Source: Symbiodinium kawagutii
Lineage: Eukaryota > Sar > Dinophyceae > Suessiales > Symbiodiniaceae
Reading direction: 5' to 3'
Assembly: GCA_009767595.1 (NCBI GenBank)
Contig: VSDK01013158.1
Coordinates: 95,680 to 159,679 of the forward strand
DNA: 64,000 nucleotides
Part shown: one piece after another, positions 23,275 to 36,300 of the stretch
Layout of the letters: every line of letters begins with the position of its first letter
Numbering within the stretch: position 1 is the first letter of the stretch
Notes under the pieces: model-generated
The model's database searches: none
Told to the model about the DNA's origin: nothing
What the model saw: the letters and a program-made list of their open reading frames with translations, nothing else
Made by a program: the position numbers and the translations under genes

Positions 23275-24660
23275 GGTGCGGTCCCGCTGCGTCTTAGGCT
23301 ACCTTCCAATGTGGTCCATCCAAGTCGGGGCAGCGAGAAACACCACAGCGGCAATTGCCAGCCCTGCAGCTTCTACCTGCGAGGCGGGCGCCTCCGATGG
23401 TAAGCTGCTGAAATTGGGCTGAACGATCTGAACGATGTACTTCTTCAGATGTAAAGCATATTGCCCTTCTTCAATTTACTTTTCACAGTCTGGATCCTAT
23501 GCTTTCTCCATTCTTTCCTTTGTTCAGGTGGAAAACAGACCCCCGTGTTTACAGATCACTCGCCATGCGAACAGGGTCCCAATTGGAGGCAAATGCACAG
23601 TAGCAGAAGGATGTCTTTATTGTCACTACGAACATGACCGGCACCGGTCTCAGAGCCATTCGAGGTCCAGAGAGTTGTGTTGGTTGGTTGGTTGATGATT
23701 GGTTGATGATTGTTTGGTGATTGGCTAGTGTTTTTGAACATTTCCTGAAAATTCTTCTAATCAATTTTCTTGTATTTTTTTTGCTCCAAATTGAAGCATG
23801 CCGAAAAAAAGACAGAGCAAACGCTCACTAGTTCCAACAAATATGGACTGTTGTACGTGGCATCGTATGCTGCATGACGTTTGCAAAGACGTGAACTCGA
23901 AACTCAGTTCAGGTCAACCATTCGTTTTCAACAACCATTCGTTCTCAAAGCACTTTGGCTGCCTGCCACTTGGGGCTGTAATATTGTTCGGGATCTATCA
24001 AGACTGATTATCACAATCCGTTCCACAAAATACGGGGGATACGTAACGTACAAAACTGAACTAGGCCACGACGATTGTAGTGTTCGATGATTGTACTGGC
24101 TTCCCTGGTTCAACGCAAGTCATTAACCATTTACTGGGGATTTTCTAGCAACCATCCAGATCATTTTGACCAGCCAGTAACAACCATATATCACAGTAGT
24201 ATGATTGCAAGACTTCCATAACCTCAAACAGTCCATAATGATTGTTACAATTCTTTAGCTATAACCTTCTTTGAATTCTGAAATTCATAAATCAAAAAAA
24301 TATGTGTATATATATGTATAAATATCTAGATAAATAGATACATAAATAAGTAAATAAACAAATAGATAAATAAATAAATAGATAAATAAATAAATAAATT
24401 AAGTAAATAAGTAAGTAAATAAATAAATAAATAAATAAATAAATATATATATATATATATATAAATAAACATATACATACGTACATAAAGCATCAAATTT
24501 TATGGATTTAGCTGCCTACTCCAACTCATATGACCACAATCTCTCCAAGCATAGCTTCTGCAGAACTGAACCTCCAAGGCCACAACGTCCTGGAAAGAAA
24601 TCACGAGAACGTGCCAAACGGCGCATCGCTAATGCGAAGGCTGGGATGCTTCGAGGGCAG
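23275..24660 (+). CDS. Possible CCCH-like zinc-finger gene, partial, 3 exons
   Basis: Exon A, about 23275-23399, ends at a GTAAGC donor (RCVLGYLPMWSIQVGAARNT ... STCEAGASD). Exon B, from 23528 after TTCAG, reads GGKCTVAEGCLYCHYEHDRH and then an Arg/Ser-rich run. Its C-x8-C-x3-H spacing and following basic tail resemble the CCCH-type fingers common in dinoflagellates. Exon C, near 24540-24660, has PPRPQRPGKKSRERAKRRIA. The phases of A and B do not match in the zinc-finger frame (the other frame is also open for about 35 codons), so the model is uncertain. Confidence 0.3.
24292..24480. repeat. AAAT/TA microsatellite
   Basis: (AAAT)n with AAGT variants followed by (TA)n. It falls in the putative intron between the 23.5 and 24.5 kb candidate exons. 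Confidence 0.85.
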
Positions 24661-25639
24661 ACCCAGCTGTTTCTTTGCCATGCAGCGACCTACGTAAATT
24701 CGAGAGACCCAAAAACAGTCATAATTGATTGCATAATATACATTAGACATTTCATGACATATCTTTCTTCATAGCATGATTCAACTACGCAGCGATGCTG
24801 ATTCATTGCATGTTCATTTGGCCCGCATCCAAGGCTTGCCCGACGACCGATGAGTATCCATGACAAAACATCTGTTTTTCAGTGGGACAATGCGCACGCT
24901 GCGCAGAAAGCACAAGGGCTCATCCAAACAGTAAATGGCTCCGACACCCAATGGAAAAATAAGACTCGAGTAGCTATTTCTTGACATTTGTTGAAAATCT
25001 AGTGACCTGAACAAGAACACGCATGCGATTGCAGAAGAGCGCAGTCTGTGAAGAAAGACATCCTTTTGGGCAGACCAGAGCATCATTACTTGGAGGATCT
25101 GTTCACACACACACGCAAACGAACAAACAAGCAAGCAGACGAAGGAACAAGCGAAGCAATGAACCAACCAAGGAACAAACAAAGCAACAAGAAACAAACA
25201 TGATCTTTTCTTGTGCTACCTTCTTTCCTCGGTTATCTTGCGGACCTTTTCCTCCAAGCTCTCTACTTGGTTGCCAGATTTTGCCACTGCAACTCACGCG
25301 GCTGAACTTTGTGAGGCCATGGAACCCGAACCCTTGCCTTCAGGCGGGCCCTCAACTTCGATGCCGGGGTGACATTTTCACCTTGGAGTGATGACTTTCA
25401 TCACCTAGATATATGATTTCCACATATGTATGTATAAATGCACAGACATACACGACGACTATTTGTAGTTACCTTTGGGCTTTTGCCAGGACCAGGGCAT
25501 TGAAAGAACCATGAAAGGAATTTGTTCAAGTCAATTGGGTACCTGAGGCGTCCTCAAGATAACACTTTCTAAGGCCAACCTGATTCCCCTAGTCGATTCC
25601 CCGCCAGAATTGACCACACTAGGCTCTGGAATTTGGTAC

Positions 25640-25756
25640 CCACAAGAATCAAAAAGTGATTGCGTTCTGGCCTCCGTGCTGGCCACTGTGGTGGGGCATG
25701 ATTCGTTGCAGGACCAAGCCGTAGGCACCAGGGTCATGACGAACTTAGAAGGATGA
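25640..25756 (+). CDS. Weak candidate exon, unknown
   Basis: The frame SKSDCVLASVLATVVGHDSL then QDQAVGTRVMTNLEG ends at TGA near 25756. It is short and supported only by composition. A second coding-like frame lies at 26053-26292 (SVAAVVFFGSSLRYSETVAP). The rest of 24.8-26.5 kb has no clear exon. Confidence 0.2.
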   Translation, partial: PQESKSDCVLASVLATVVGHDSLQDQAVGTRVMTNLEG

Positions 25757-26528
25757 TTCAAAGTTCATAGTTACACCATGTTACACATGCCCAACGTTAA
25801 GCAGTCTAACTTGAGGTTGAAATGATGAAGGTTCTCAAGATATTGCGGCAGACTTCGGCTCACACAACTTGTTCTCACGCAACCGCAGCCCGACAGGTAT
25901 GCCTTTACCTGGAAGCGTCTATCGGCCAAACCAGCACGGCTTTGGAGCAGTGGCAGTGCTGGCAAGTGCTCAGCCTCAGGGTTGAGGGTATGTTGGGGTG
26001 AAAGACTTGAGGAACATGGTGTTCCATAGGGTGAACTGTAAGGGTTGCAGGAATGGACTGTACCAGCGTGGCTGCTGTTGTATTTTTTGGGTCCAGCTTG
26101 CGATACTCAGAAACTGTAGCTCCGTTGCTTTACCTAAACTTCAGGCTTACTTTGGACTTTGGACGAGCAAGATACCCTGTTGATGGAGTTGAGGGACACA
26201 AGCAACAATTTGATTTTCCGTATCAGTTGCTATGGTTAGCATCCCAACGACACATACAAGTGAGAAATGAATATCCAAACAAAAGAAGCTAGTTTGCCAT
26301 CCTTTGCTCATTCCGCGTCTATCGTGGGGGATAGTATACTGGCACGATCATCCAAAGACATTTAGGTCTTTAGCCGCCGCCTTACTATGATTTCGTCACT
26401 GCAAGGGTTGAAGCATTTTGTGCGACAAGACGTGGGTTGGAGCGGAGCAATACAGAAACCCGATGTAGCTAGGTTGCTAAAATTGTTACTTGCATTCACA
26501 TGTCCTGCTCTTTGGGTGCTCTCTGTGA

Positions 26529-26588
<60 letters not shown>

Positions 26589-27140
26589 CATCTTCATCAT
26601 CACCATCATCATCATCACCAGCATCATCGTCGTCGTCGTCGACGTCGTCATCATGATCATCGTCATCGTCATCGTTGTCATCGTCTTCATCGTCATCGTC
26701 ATCATCATCATCATCATCATCATCATCGTCATCATCGTCATCATCGTCATCATCGTCACCATCATCACCATCATCACCATCATCATCATCATCATCATCA
26801 TCATCACCAGAATCATCGTCGTCGTCGTCGACGTCGTCATCATGATCATCGTCATCGTCATCGTTGTCATCATTATCATCATCATCATCATCATCATCAT
26901 CCTCATCATCATCATCACCATCATCCTCATCGCCATCGCCATGGCCATCATCATCCTCATCATCATCCTCATCGCCATCGTCATCGTCATCGTCATCGCC
27001 ATCGTCATCGTCATCGTCATCATCATCCTCATCATCATCCTCATCGCCATCGTCATCGTCATCGTCATCGCCATCGTCATCGTCATCGTCATCTGCATCG
27101 CCATCGCCACCGTCGTCATCATCATCATCACCATTGTGTT
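26529..27140. repeat. Long ATC/GTC trinucleotide microsatellite
   Basis: About 610 bp of ATC triplets with GTC, CTC and GCC variants. It contains an internal duplication (the block gtcgtcgtcgtcgacgtcgtcatcatgatc occurs near 26630 and 26820). Because the period is three, all frames stay open, giving poly-Ser, poly-Ile and poly-Met ORFs of up to 219 codons. I regard these as non-coding. Confidence 0.95.
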
Positions 27141-27894
27141 GGCTTCCGCAACCCCATGACCATGAAGATCAGCTGCTTTTGAAGGCTATTTAGCTAGGAC
27201 TTCTGTGGGGTCCCTACGAAGAGATTGTAATGCTTGATGTCAGAACCTGTCTTGGACCGGAAGACTCTTGATCTGTGTTTCTTGAGTTCTCCTGGATCAG
27301 AAAGAAAACGAATAAGACATTCCATTGACAAGATGACCAGTTTCCACCCGCAAAGAATGAAGATCCTTCGGCCTTTCGAGAGAGAGAGAGAGCCCAACAT
27401 GCCCATGCTGTGTTCAGCGCATCCCAAACCCAGCTTTTTCCTTAGAAACCTCTTGGAATGCGAAAGATACTGGCAGGAGAAAAAAACATGTTTCGTACCA
27501 ACTTTGAGCATGCAGAAGACATTGAGATTGGCTGTTGGACTTGTTTTAATGAAAGTGACAGCACCTTACATGACCCAAATGCTATAAGCTGTAGGTCTTC
27601 TTTCCCTTTACGATCTTCAAATGAGGCATTGTTATTTTAGTGGTGATGTGTGGCGGTGGTTGTCCCCCGATCAAGGCTCATTTCCCTATATTCAAAATAA
27701 CATTGTATGATCCTATCATTATTTACAGTGTAATAGGTCGGTGATTTAATGGGATCATCACTGTTGCCTATCGATGTTCAATGGTTGCAATAGTGGTTGT
27801 TACTATATATATATATAAAGTGTACCGATCTCTGTTGTTATTTAAATGTTTCTGATTAAAATGGGTGTTTTGCCTCCCAATCCAACCATTCTAA

Positions 27895-28430
27895 GTGACC
27901 ATGCTATTGTTGCTCCCAAGGTATGACGGAGGCCTGGCCGGTGAGAGAAGAGCCCTGAAGATTGAAGAGCATGGTGTCTTTGATGAGCCGGTACAGGTAG
28001 TAGATCTTTCTGGTGGCAACATGTATACAACCATTCATCATGACTGCAGTCCAGCATTGGTTCTCCACCCAGCGAATCGTTTAGCCCGTGGTCAGTGCCA
28101 GCTTGAGTGTTGAAGGAAGACCATGAAGAGTATGGAGCAAGGTTTTATGTGTAATTTCCTGCTGCAAAAGAGTCAACACAACGCCCCTGACTGCGTCTTC
28201 TGCTGATATTTTTGTCACAAAAACTAGTGAAGCAGTTGTTCCCGTCCAACCAACCAACCCACCAACCAACCCACCAACCAACCAACCAAGCAGTGTTTCC
28301 CGTCCTGCGCAGATGATGCAAAGCACTCCGCAAATCACTGGCCAACAGCCAGTTTTTCCACCAGAGCCAGAGACATTGCTGGATCTGCCAGAACCCGCAC
28401 CTGGTGTGATCCGGTCCGGTGCCTCAGGTG
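27895..28430 (+). CDS. Candidate exons, unknown protein
   Basis: Piece 1 (27900-28020) reads YDGGLAGERRALKIEEHGVF then DEPVQVVDLSGGNMYTT. Piece 2 (28313-28430), after CGCAG, reads MMQSTPQITGQQPVFPPEPE then TLLDLPEPAPGVIRSGASG with a possible GGTGGC donor. An ACCAACC microsatellite (28235-28290) lies between them. Function unknown. Confidence 0.3.
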
Positions 28431-28920
28431 GCAGAAGGTTACAGCGAGCACATGGTCAAGGGAGGTTACTATCGGTCATGCCAAACTGTGTTGCCTCCAA
28501 AATTCGGGTTTGTTGCTTTTCTTTTCCAGTCGTAGATTTGTACAACAATCTGTGAACGAGCCTTTGCACTCAAATTGTGTTTAAACGGGCATGGTTCAGG
28601 TGGTTCTGCGCTTTGCTGACCCTCGGTCTTTTTGGATGAATCATTTGTTGCAAGCATTCTCCCAACGTTAGCACCCCTAGCAAACAACAGGAGCAGCAAG
28701 CACCCAACCACGGCAAGATCCAAAATAATATCCCATATGGGTGTTTGCAAAAGATAATATGGTGCTTTTTGAATCTTACAATGAAACAAATCTGCTGCGC
28801 AGATGCTCTTTCCTTAGTCAGACCGAAGTCTGCGTTTAGAGCACATCCTGATGTAGCACATCTGTCCTTGGACGTGCAGCTTGTGAAATTAGCAGAGTGA
28901 TGTCCCAACACCCAAACGAA

Positions 28921-28973
28921 CGAACAAACAAACAAACAAACAAACAAACAAACAAACAAACAAACAAACAAAC
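28921..28973. repeat. (AAAC)n microsatellite
   Basis: Thirteen or so copies of AAAC/CAAA. Poly-CLFV ORFs on the minus strand derive from it. A related AACC tract sits at 28235-28290. Confidence 0.9.
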
Positions 28974-29122
28974 AAGCAAGTAGAGTGCGAAATCAACAAT
29001 CAAAGCAACAAACAAAGAAAAGAAGCTGAACTGAGAATGGGGTTGGTTGGTTGGTGAGCCCGAGGAGTGAACCAACAACTGGTGGCTGGATTATCGTAAC
29101 CAAGTCCAAGACTGGGTAGTTC

Positions 29123-29170
29123 AGCCCCGCCAAGACCATCAACACCTGGGACAATCATCCATTGACCTAA
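29123..29170 (+). pseudogene. Very short PstS-like motif, possible relic
   Basis: The frame SPAKTINTWDNHPLT then stop resembles the LAKIxxGxxTWD segment of the PstS-like gene (shared AK, I, TWD). Fifteen residues are too few to exclude chance. Confidence 0.12.
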
Positions 29171-29341
29171 CTAGGAATGGATTATAAATTGTAATCTATA
29201 GGACGACGAGTTCAATTAACTAACCATAAGTTAATCATCCATTGACTTAACTCAATCTATAGGACCATAAGTTCAAGTAGCTCAACCCATCAACTGCTGG
29301 GATTATAAGAACTATGAATTCGGATGATTGGTAACTGACAG

Positions 29342-29484
29342 GTGACCACACCCATTTTGTGCCTTTGGCCATGGCACATATGCTGGCCAAATCAGAGTCA
29401 CAAGTCACGTCACAACTTTTGGCAACTGTCTTGGCTGGCATTGGCATTGTCGAATTCCAGCTGTCCGTTTCCTCATCCACATAA
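29342..29484 (+). CDS. Candidate terminal exon, unknown
   Basis: After TGACAG, the frame reads GDHTHFVPLAMAHMLAKSES, then QVTSQLLATVLAGIGIVEFQ and LSVSSST to a TAA. It has a good acceptor and protein-like composition with an amphipathic middle. The family is not recognised. The following 29.5-31.0 kb is AT-rich and without convincing exons. Confidence 0.35.
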
Positions 29485-31060
29485 GTTGTACAAATCATCC
29501 GCATTATCCGTTTTGGTTAGATGATTCGCCAGAATTGCATTCAAGCAGCATATTTGCTTGGTGTGACAAATGCAGTCTGCATGATACATCTTATCTTGTT
29601 TTGCCTTATTTTGCCCCACAGAATTACCTTATCCCAGCTTACCGAATCTCTTCACACACCTTATCTTAGCGGTCTAGCCCTCTGCCTATCCCAATCCATC
29701 TATTCATCGCCGGAACTGGGGACCCCATGAGGCTATGATCTGAGACACTGACGACACTGTTAGTCGTGTCGGAGGGCTCAGTCTGGTCACCTGACCTTTG
29801 CTGCACCCCGTGGTGAAGGAAGGAATCCTTTTGCAGCAATTTAGTCATTTAAACATATCTGAACTGGGTAAACATTCTCGTTCTACATAGGATTTAGGAT
29901 TATTAATCTAAACTGTTTGAATGTATATGAATCTAAAAACTCTAAACAGCAGTTCCTTGCGAGTTGGATGGTTGTTGATGATTGACATGTTATTCGCACA
30001 TAGAACTTATTTATGATAGGATTAATGACCTCTGATTACACAAAGTCAGACAATTTCATAGGGTCTTATCCTTTGAGTGTTTCTGATGTCGGAGAATTCA
30101 AAGGCTTGGGGTTGGTTGGTGACAACATGGAAACAGGCATGGCTTTTGAATTCATGTGATGGTTTTCCTGCAAAAAAATGTAAGACATTTCCGTAAATCG
30201 AGATTCAGATTTGCAATACTTTGCAATCGGAATTCGGACTGATAGAATCAGATTGATTGTAAAATCTTCAAATCTACATGGATCTATACATGGATCTCTA
30301 CATGGATCTCTACATGGATCTTTACACAGATCTTTACTAATAGATCTCTACAGATCCAACGTGATCCAACCATTGTGGATCCCCAGCTGAGCATCATCTC
30401 CCTGACCAGCTGTGCAGGCAAGTTTACTTGCAGCCGCGCTGCCACCTCGAGAGAGACGGTTTTCCGATGTGAATCGTAACGGTTGTTGTAATCAACGATG
30501 GTTTAGCATGGTTAACAGGAATCTAGGGCTATTGTATCTCGCTTAATCGAGGAAATGGTTTGTGAACCAGCTGAACGGGCAACGCTGCAGAACCAATTTC
30601 GGAGAGTCCACAGTTGTACACTCTGAACTCGATGTGCCCACGCCTTAGAATGATTTGTGTGATCTACTGGTATCTTAAGATAAGCAATGGTATGTCGAAA
30701 CTGAACTCCTCTTCCTGAAGTATCCAAGTTGACATCAAACGGAAGAATTCATGCCATTCCGTCTTGTAATCCTGCTTGCAGACCATAAGCTGAAGAAATG
30801 TTTGGGTACAAGAACCAAGAAATCACACTTGATGTGTTAGGCGAAATGTATATAGAGGTTTTGCACCTGCAAAATGTATTTTCTTTGACCACGCTCAAAT
30901 CTCATGATTTTGGGATACTCAACAAGTGCTGTATCATTTTTTCAACCTGCACGCAAGTATCACCAGCTCTGGACTCAATGCATGGGTCAGCTCAATCTTG
31001 CTGTATAATTGCACCGGGCACAATCTACACAGTACTTTCTTTTGACATGTTGAATCAGAC

Positions 31061-31549
31061 ATGTTGAAATATGTAGCATGCCACTTTTTCGTGCTGAAAG
31101 GATTCCAACGAGAATTATATGGCCATTGTTTGTTTATTCTCCGCTTGTTTCATTCTTCACTTTTCTTCTTCCTGGCAATGGATGAGTTTTTCCTGGCACT
31201 GTTGAGTTCAGTTGTGAGTTCCCTGTCGCAAAGGGGCGGCTTGTTGAATGCCAGCTGTTCTGCTGAATTGGCCTGCGATATTCTGATTGTAGACTTGGCT
31301 GAGCCGTGGCATTCTAGATGGCCAGCACTGATTGATGATTTGATAAGAACCCGGTACGCAAGCGAATTCCGTCGCTTTCATTCTCATCCACAGAATTTTG
31401 CAACTGAATCTGGCTCAACCACATCACCAGCATTTCATCAAACACTGGAGGCCCTGCACTATGAAAGAGTGGAGCCACCAGATGGACAGGTGGCCATCAA
31501 TTCTTTGCCACGCGGTCACCAGCCATCAGCAGCTAGATTCAGGTGCTAG
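31061..31549 (+). CDS. Longest unique + strand frame of the middle region, unknown
   Basis: 162 codons. The N-terminal third is hydrophobic (FHSSLFFFLAMDEFFLALLS), and the rest is protein-like (LACDILIVDLAEPWHSRWPA then LIDDLIRTRYASEFRRF). It may be an internal exon with the upstream part intronic, because no good start context is visible. No domain recognised. Confidence 0.35.
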   Translation: MLKYVACHFFVLKGFQRELYGHCLFILRLFHSSLFFFLAMDEFFLALLSSVVSSLSQRGGLLNASCSAELACDILIVDLAEPWHSRWPALIDDLIRTRYASEFRRFHSHPQNFATESGSTTSPAFHQTLEALHYERVEPPDGQVAINSLPRGHQPSAARFRC

Positions 31550-32037
31550 AGAGGTGCCATATCAGCTGTTGGCGTTGATGGTTCTTTGCTTCAGGTCTCG
31601 CAAGAACTGTTTTTGGGCAATGGTTCATCCAAAGCTGTTCGCATCACTGTCTTGTTTGTTGTCCTCTTTTGATCATCCTTCAACCTGATGTACCCAAGAC
31701 ATACAGTAGGTGAACGATGAAATCAAACCCTGGCCGTGAAACGTCACCCCCCCGCACCCCCAAATTTCAATGTTGACGTGTTTGAAAAGGGTTGGCAGGA
31801 GTGGACGAAAAAATCAAACCCCAGGTGCCAGCAACTCAGAGCCACGTTTTGAACATTGAGATCTGGGGTCCGGGGTTTTTGTTTCCTTCCTTGGGTTTTT
31901 GTTTCCTTCCTTGTGCAGTACCAACAGTTTGGGTTCGCAGATGAGCGGCGTCCCCCCTTTTTTGGTGACTGGAATCTCAGGTCGTGCATTGCAACTGGGT
32001 TGCTTGGGGAGTAGTGATGTTTATGTTCATCAGATTT

Positions 32038-32140
32038 GGTGATTCCTAAAATAGGGGTACCCCTAAAGTGGATGGTTTGTTGCTAGGAATGATTTATATT
32101 GGATGAAGTGAGGGGTCCCCCTATTTTTGAGAAACCACCA
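32038..32140. mobile_element. MITE-like TIR element, copy 2
   Basis: About 100 bp from GGTGATTCCTAAAATAGGGG to CTATTTTTGAGAAACCACCA. The ends are imperfect inverted repeats containing GGGGTACCCC and GGGGTCCCCC. The interior is AT-rich and has no coding capacity. Confidence 0.6.
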
Positions 32141-32633
32141 TATTTTATCATTGTAATTTCAATCTCATGTGAATGCTTTTACATTTGGGCTGCGGTGGCG
32201 TGGGCTTGAGGGGACGAAAATGTTCATAGCTCATAGCAATGATCACATCCGCCTCATGGGCTTGTCATGACCCAAAGTTGATTCTTTGAGTTGGATTTCA
32301 GGGATCCAACAACTTGATCTGAGCCAGATCACAGCAGGGAGGTGTTTGCTTCGTTCTGTGTGCTTTCTGTGTAAAGATGCCATGCTGCTTCCTGTTCCGT
32401 TGCTATTTGATTCATTTGTTGCCTTGAAGCGACTAGCAAAAATTATGGAAATTTGTTCCAAACCATGAAATCTTCCGCGACAACTTCTCAAGTTTCAGCA
32501 GTTCACCAGGCGCGTCCAAGTTGCTTCTTTTTGAGTCTGCAAGGAGAATTGTTTTTGGCATAGCATGCCTTGACAATAAACGACAGGGTCGAAAAGCTAT
32601 GCAACATTTTCCCGAGATTTAGAGAGTTGATTC

Positions 32634-32918
32634 TTGCTCAGAAACGATACCCACTCCAAGGGCAGCCTGCCGGCCCTTGTTTCTGGAATTTCCAAGTACG
32701 CTACCTGGTACAAGCAGCCTATTTGCCATAAAGTCGTAACCCTGAAGTCAATCATTGAGGAACGCCATTTGAGGGCACTTGACGCCTCGATACTCACACC
32801 TGCAACGTCAATGTTCTTCGTGAAGACCAGAGGTCATCAGAAGTGCTTCAGTCCTATTATCTTCAAGGCCCTGCGAGTCTTTTGCAGGTTCTTGATGGTG
32901 GTTGATGATTGTTTATGA
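32634..32918 (+). CDS. Candidate coding frame, unknown
   Basis: 94 codons of balanced composition (KGSLPALVSGISKYATWYKQ, ICHKVVTLKSIIEERHLRAL, TSMFFVKTRGHQKCFSPIIF). The probable real end is the CAG|GTTCTT at about 32888. The minus strand is open too. No family recognised. Confidence 0.3.
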   Translation: MLRNDTHSKGSLPALVSGISKYATWYKQPICHKVVTLKSIIEERHLRALDASILTPATSMFFVKTRGHQKCFSPIIFKALRVFCRFLMVVDDCL

Positions 32919-33094
32919 TAGCGGATGATCAATAACGATTGATAAATGATGGTACACGCTAGTACTCAATGACGGATGGTTGATTGGTAATCAATAGCAA
33001 GTCTCTACAAACGGTGGATTGATAATGATTCACAAACATCATAAACAAAACATGTTCGTGGCCTACGTGATACCATCATTATCAATGTTACACA

Positions 33095-33262
33095 AAATAC
33101 ACTCTGGCAATGGAAAATCCATTCATTATTGATGGTTTCCCAGGGTTTCTCTATAGAATATGGTGATTTTCCATTGCCAATGCGTGATTGGGTGATTTTC
33201 CATTGCAACTATTGTGGTTTCTCTATAGAATATGGTGATTTTCCATTGCCAGAGGGTAATAT
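33095..33262. repeat. Local direct repeat of about 65 bp
   Basis: The segment gtttctctatagaatatggtgattttccattgcc occurs at about 33145 and 33211. A further tggtgattttccattgc-like copy (gggtgattttccattgc) lies between them and an inverted one (tggcaatggaaaatcc) near 33105. Confidence 0.7.
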
Positions 33263-33387
33263 AGTAGTAGATAGATTAGTTTACCAGAGGGTAATTCGCA
33301 TGTTGCATGGTCACGATCAAAACACATCGCGGTAGACGGTGGGTGACCAGGCGCCGGATGGTGACCGGTCATGGTGACCACATTTAG

Positions 33388-36300
33388 GATGTTTCTGAAT
33401 ATAAGGGACCCCCAAAAATGGTTGGTTTATAAATATACATCTATCATTCTATCTATCATTCTATCTATCATTCTATCTCTCAGTCTATCTATCATTCTAT
33501 CTCTCAGTCTATCTATCATTCTATCTCTCAGTCTATCTATCATTCTATCTCTCAGTCTATCTATCATTCTATCTCTCAGTCTATCTATCATTCTATCTCT
33601 CAGTCTATCTATCATTCTATCTCTCAGTCTATCTATCATTCTATCTCTCAGTCTATCTATCATTCTATCTCTCAGTCTATCTATCATTCTATCTCTCAGT
33701 CTATCTATCATTCTATCTCTCAGTCTATCTATCATTCTATCTCTCAGTCTATCTATCATTCTATCTCTCAGTCTATCTATCATTCTATCTCTCAGTCTAT
33801 CTATCATTCTATCTCTCAGTCTATCTATCATTCTATCTCTCAGTCTATCTATCATTCTATCTCTCAGTCTATCTATCATTCTATCTCTCAGTCTATCTAT
33901 CATTCTATCTCTCAGTCTATCTATCATTCTATCTCTCAGTCTATCTATCATTCTATCTCTCAGTCTATCTATCATTCTATCTCTCAGTCTATCTATCATT
34001 CTATCTCTCAGTCTATCTATCATTCTATCTCTCAGTCTATCTATCATTCTATCTCTCAGTCTATCTATCATTCTATCTCTCAGTCTATCTATCATTCTAT
34101 CTCTCAGTCTATCTATCATTCTATCTCTCAGTCTATCTATCATTCTATCTCTCAGTCTATCTATCATTCTATCTCTCAGTCTATCTATCATTCTATCTCT
34201 CAGTCTATCTATCATTCTATCTCTCAGTCTATCTATCATTCTATCTCTCAGTCTATCTATCATTCTATCTCTCAGTCTATCTATCATTCTATCTCTCAGT
34301 CTATCTATCATTCTATCTCTCAGTCTATCTATCATTCTATCTCTCAGTCTATCTATCATTCTATCTCTCAGTCTATCTATCATTCTATCTCTCAGTCTAT
34401 CTATCATTCTATCTCTCAGTCTATCTATCATTCTATCTCTCAGTCTATCTATCATTCTATCTCTCAGTCTATCTATCATTCTATCTCTCAGTCTATCTAT
34501 CATTCTATCTCTCAGTCTATCTATCATTCTATCTCTCAGTCTATCTATCATTCTATCTCTCAGTCTATCTATCATTCTATCTCTCAGTCTATCTATCATT
34601 CTATCTCTCAGTCTATCTATCATTCTATCTCTCAGTCTATCTATCATTCTATCTCTCAGTCTATCTATCATTCTATCTCTCAGTCTATCTATCATTCTAT
34701 CTCTCAGTCTATCTATCATTCTATCTCTCAGTCTATCTATCATTCTATCTCTCAGTCTATCTATCATTCTATCTCTCAGTCTATCTATCATTCTATCTCT
34801 CAGTCTATCTATCATTCTATCTCTCAGTCTATCTATCATTCTATCTCTCAGTCTATCTATCATTCTATCTCTCAGTCTATCTATCATTCTATCTCTCAGT
34901 CTATCTATCATTCTATCTCTCAGTCTATCTATCATTCTATCTCTCAGTCTATCTATCATTCTATCTCTCAGTCTATCTATCATTCTATCTCTCAGTCTAT
35001 CTATCATTCTATCTCTCAGTCTATCTATCATTCTATCTCTCAGTCTATCTATCATTCTATCTCTCAGTCTATCTATCATTCTATCTCTCAGTCTATCTAT
35101 CATTCTATCTCTCAGTCTATCTATCATTCTATCTCTCAGTCTATCTATCATTCTATCTCTCAGTCTATCTATCATTCTATCTCTCAGTCTATCTATCATT
35201 CTATCTCTCAGTCTATCTATCATTCTATCTCTCAGTCTATCTATCATTCTATCTCTCAGTCTATCTATCATTCTATCTCTCAGTCTATCTATCATTCTAT
35301 CTCTCAGTCTATCTATCATTCTATCTCTCAGTCTATCTATCATTCTATCTCTCAGTCTATCTATCATTCTATCTCTCAGTCTATCTATCATTCTATCTCT
35401 CAGTCTATCTATCATTCTATCTCTCAGTCTATCTATCATTCTATCTCTCAGTCTATCTATCATTCTATCTCTCAGTCTATCTATCATTCTATCTCTCAGT
35501 CTATCTATCATTCTATCTCTCAGTCTATCTATCATTCTATCTCTCAGTCTATCTATCATTCTATCTCTCAGTCTATCTATCATTCTATCTCTCAGTCTAT
35601 CTATCATTCTATCTCTCAGTCTATCTATCATTCTATCTCTCAGTCTATCTATCATTCTATCTCTCAGTCTATCTATCATTCTATCTCTCAGTCTATCTAT
35701 CATTCTATCTCTCAGTCTATCTATCATTCTATCTCTCAGTCTATCTATCATTCTATCTCTCAGTCTATCTATCATTCTATCTCTCAGTCTATCTATCATT
35801 CTATCTCTCAGTCTATCTATCATTCTATCTCTCAGTCTATCTATCATTCTATCTCTCAGTCTATCTATCATTCTATCTCTCAGTCTATCTATCATTCTAT
35901 CTCTCAGTCTATCTATCATTCTATCTCTCAGTCTATCTATCATTCTATCTCTCAGTCTATCTATCATTCTATCTCTCAGTCTATCTATCATTCTATCTCT
36001 CAGTCTATCTATCATTCTATCTCTCAGTCTATCTATCATTCTATCTCTCAGTCTATCTATCATTCTATCTCTCAGTCTATCTATCATTCTATCTCTCAGT
36101 CTATCTATCATTCTATCTCTCAGTCTATCTATCATTCTATCTCTCAGTCTATCTATCATTCTATCTCTCAGTCTATCTATCATTCTATCTCTCAGTCTAT
36201 CTATCATTCTATCTCTCAGTCTATCTATCATTCTATCTCTCAGTCTATCTATCATTCTATCTCTCAGTCTATCTATCATTCTATCTCTCAGTCTATCTAT

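Noticed and set aside
26496-27193. ORFs of 109-219 codons of poly-Met, poly-Ile or poly-Ser
   Set aside because: They are translations of an ATC trinucleotide microsatellite that leaves all frames open.
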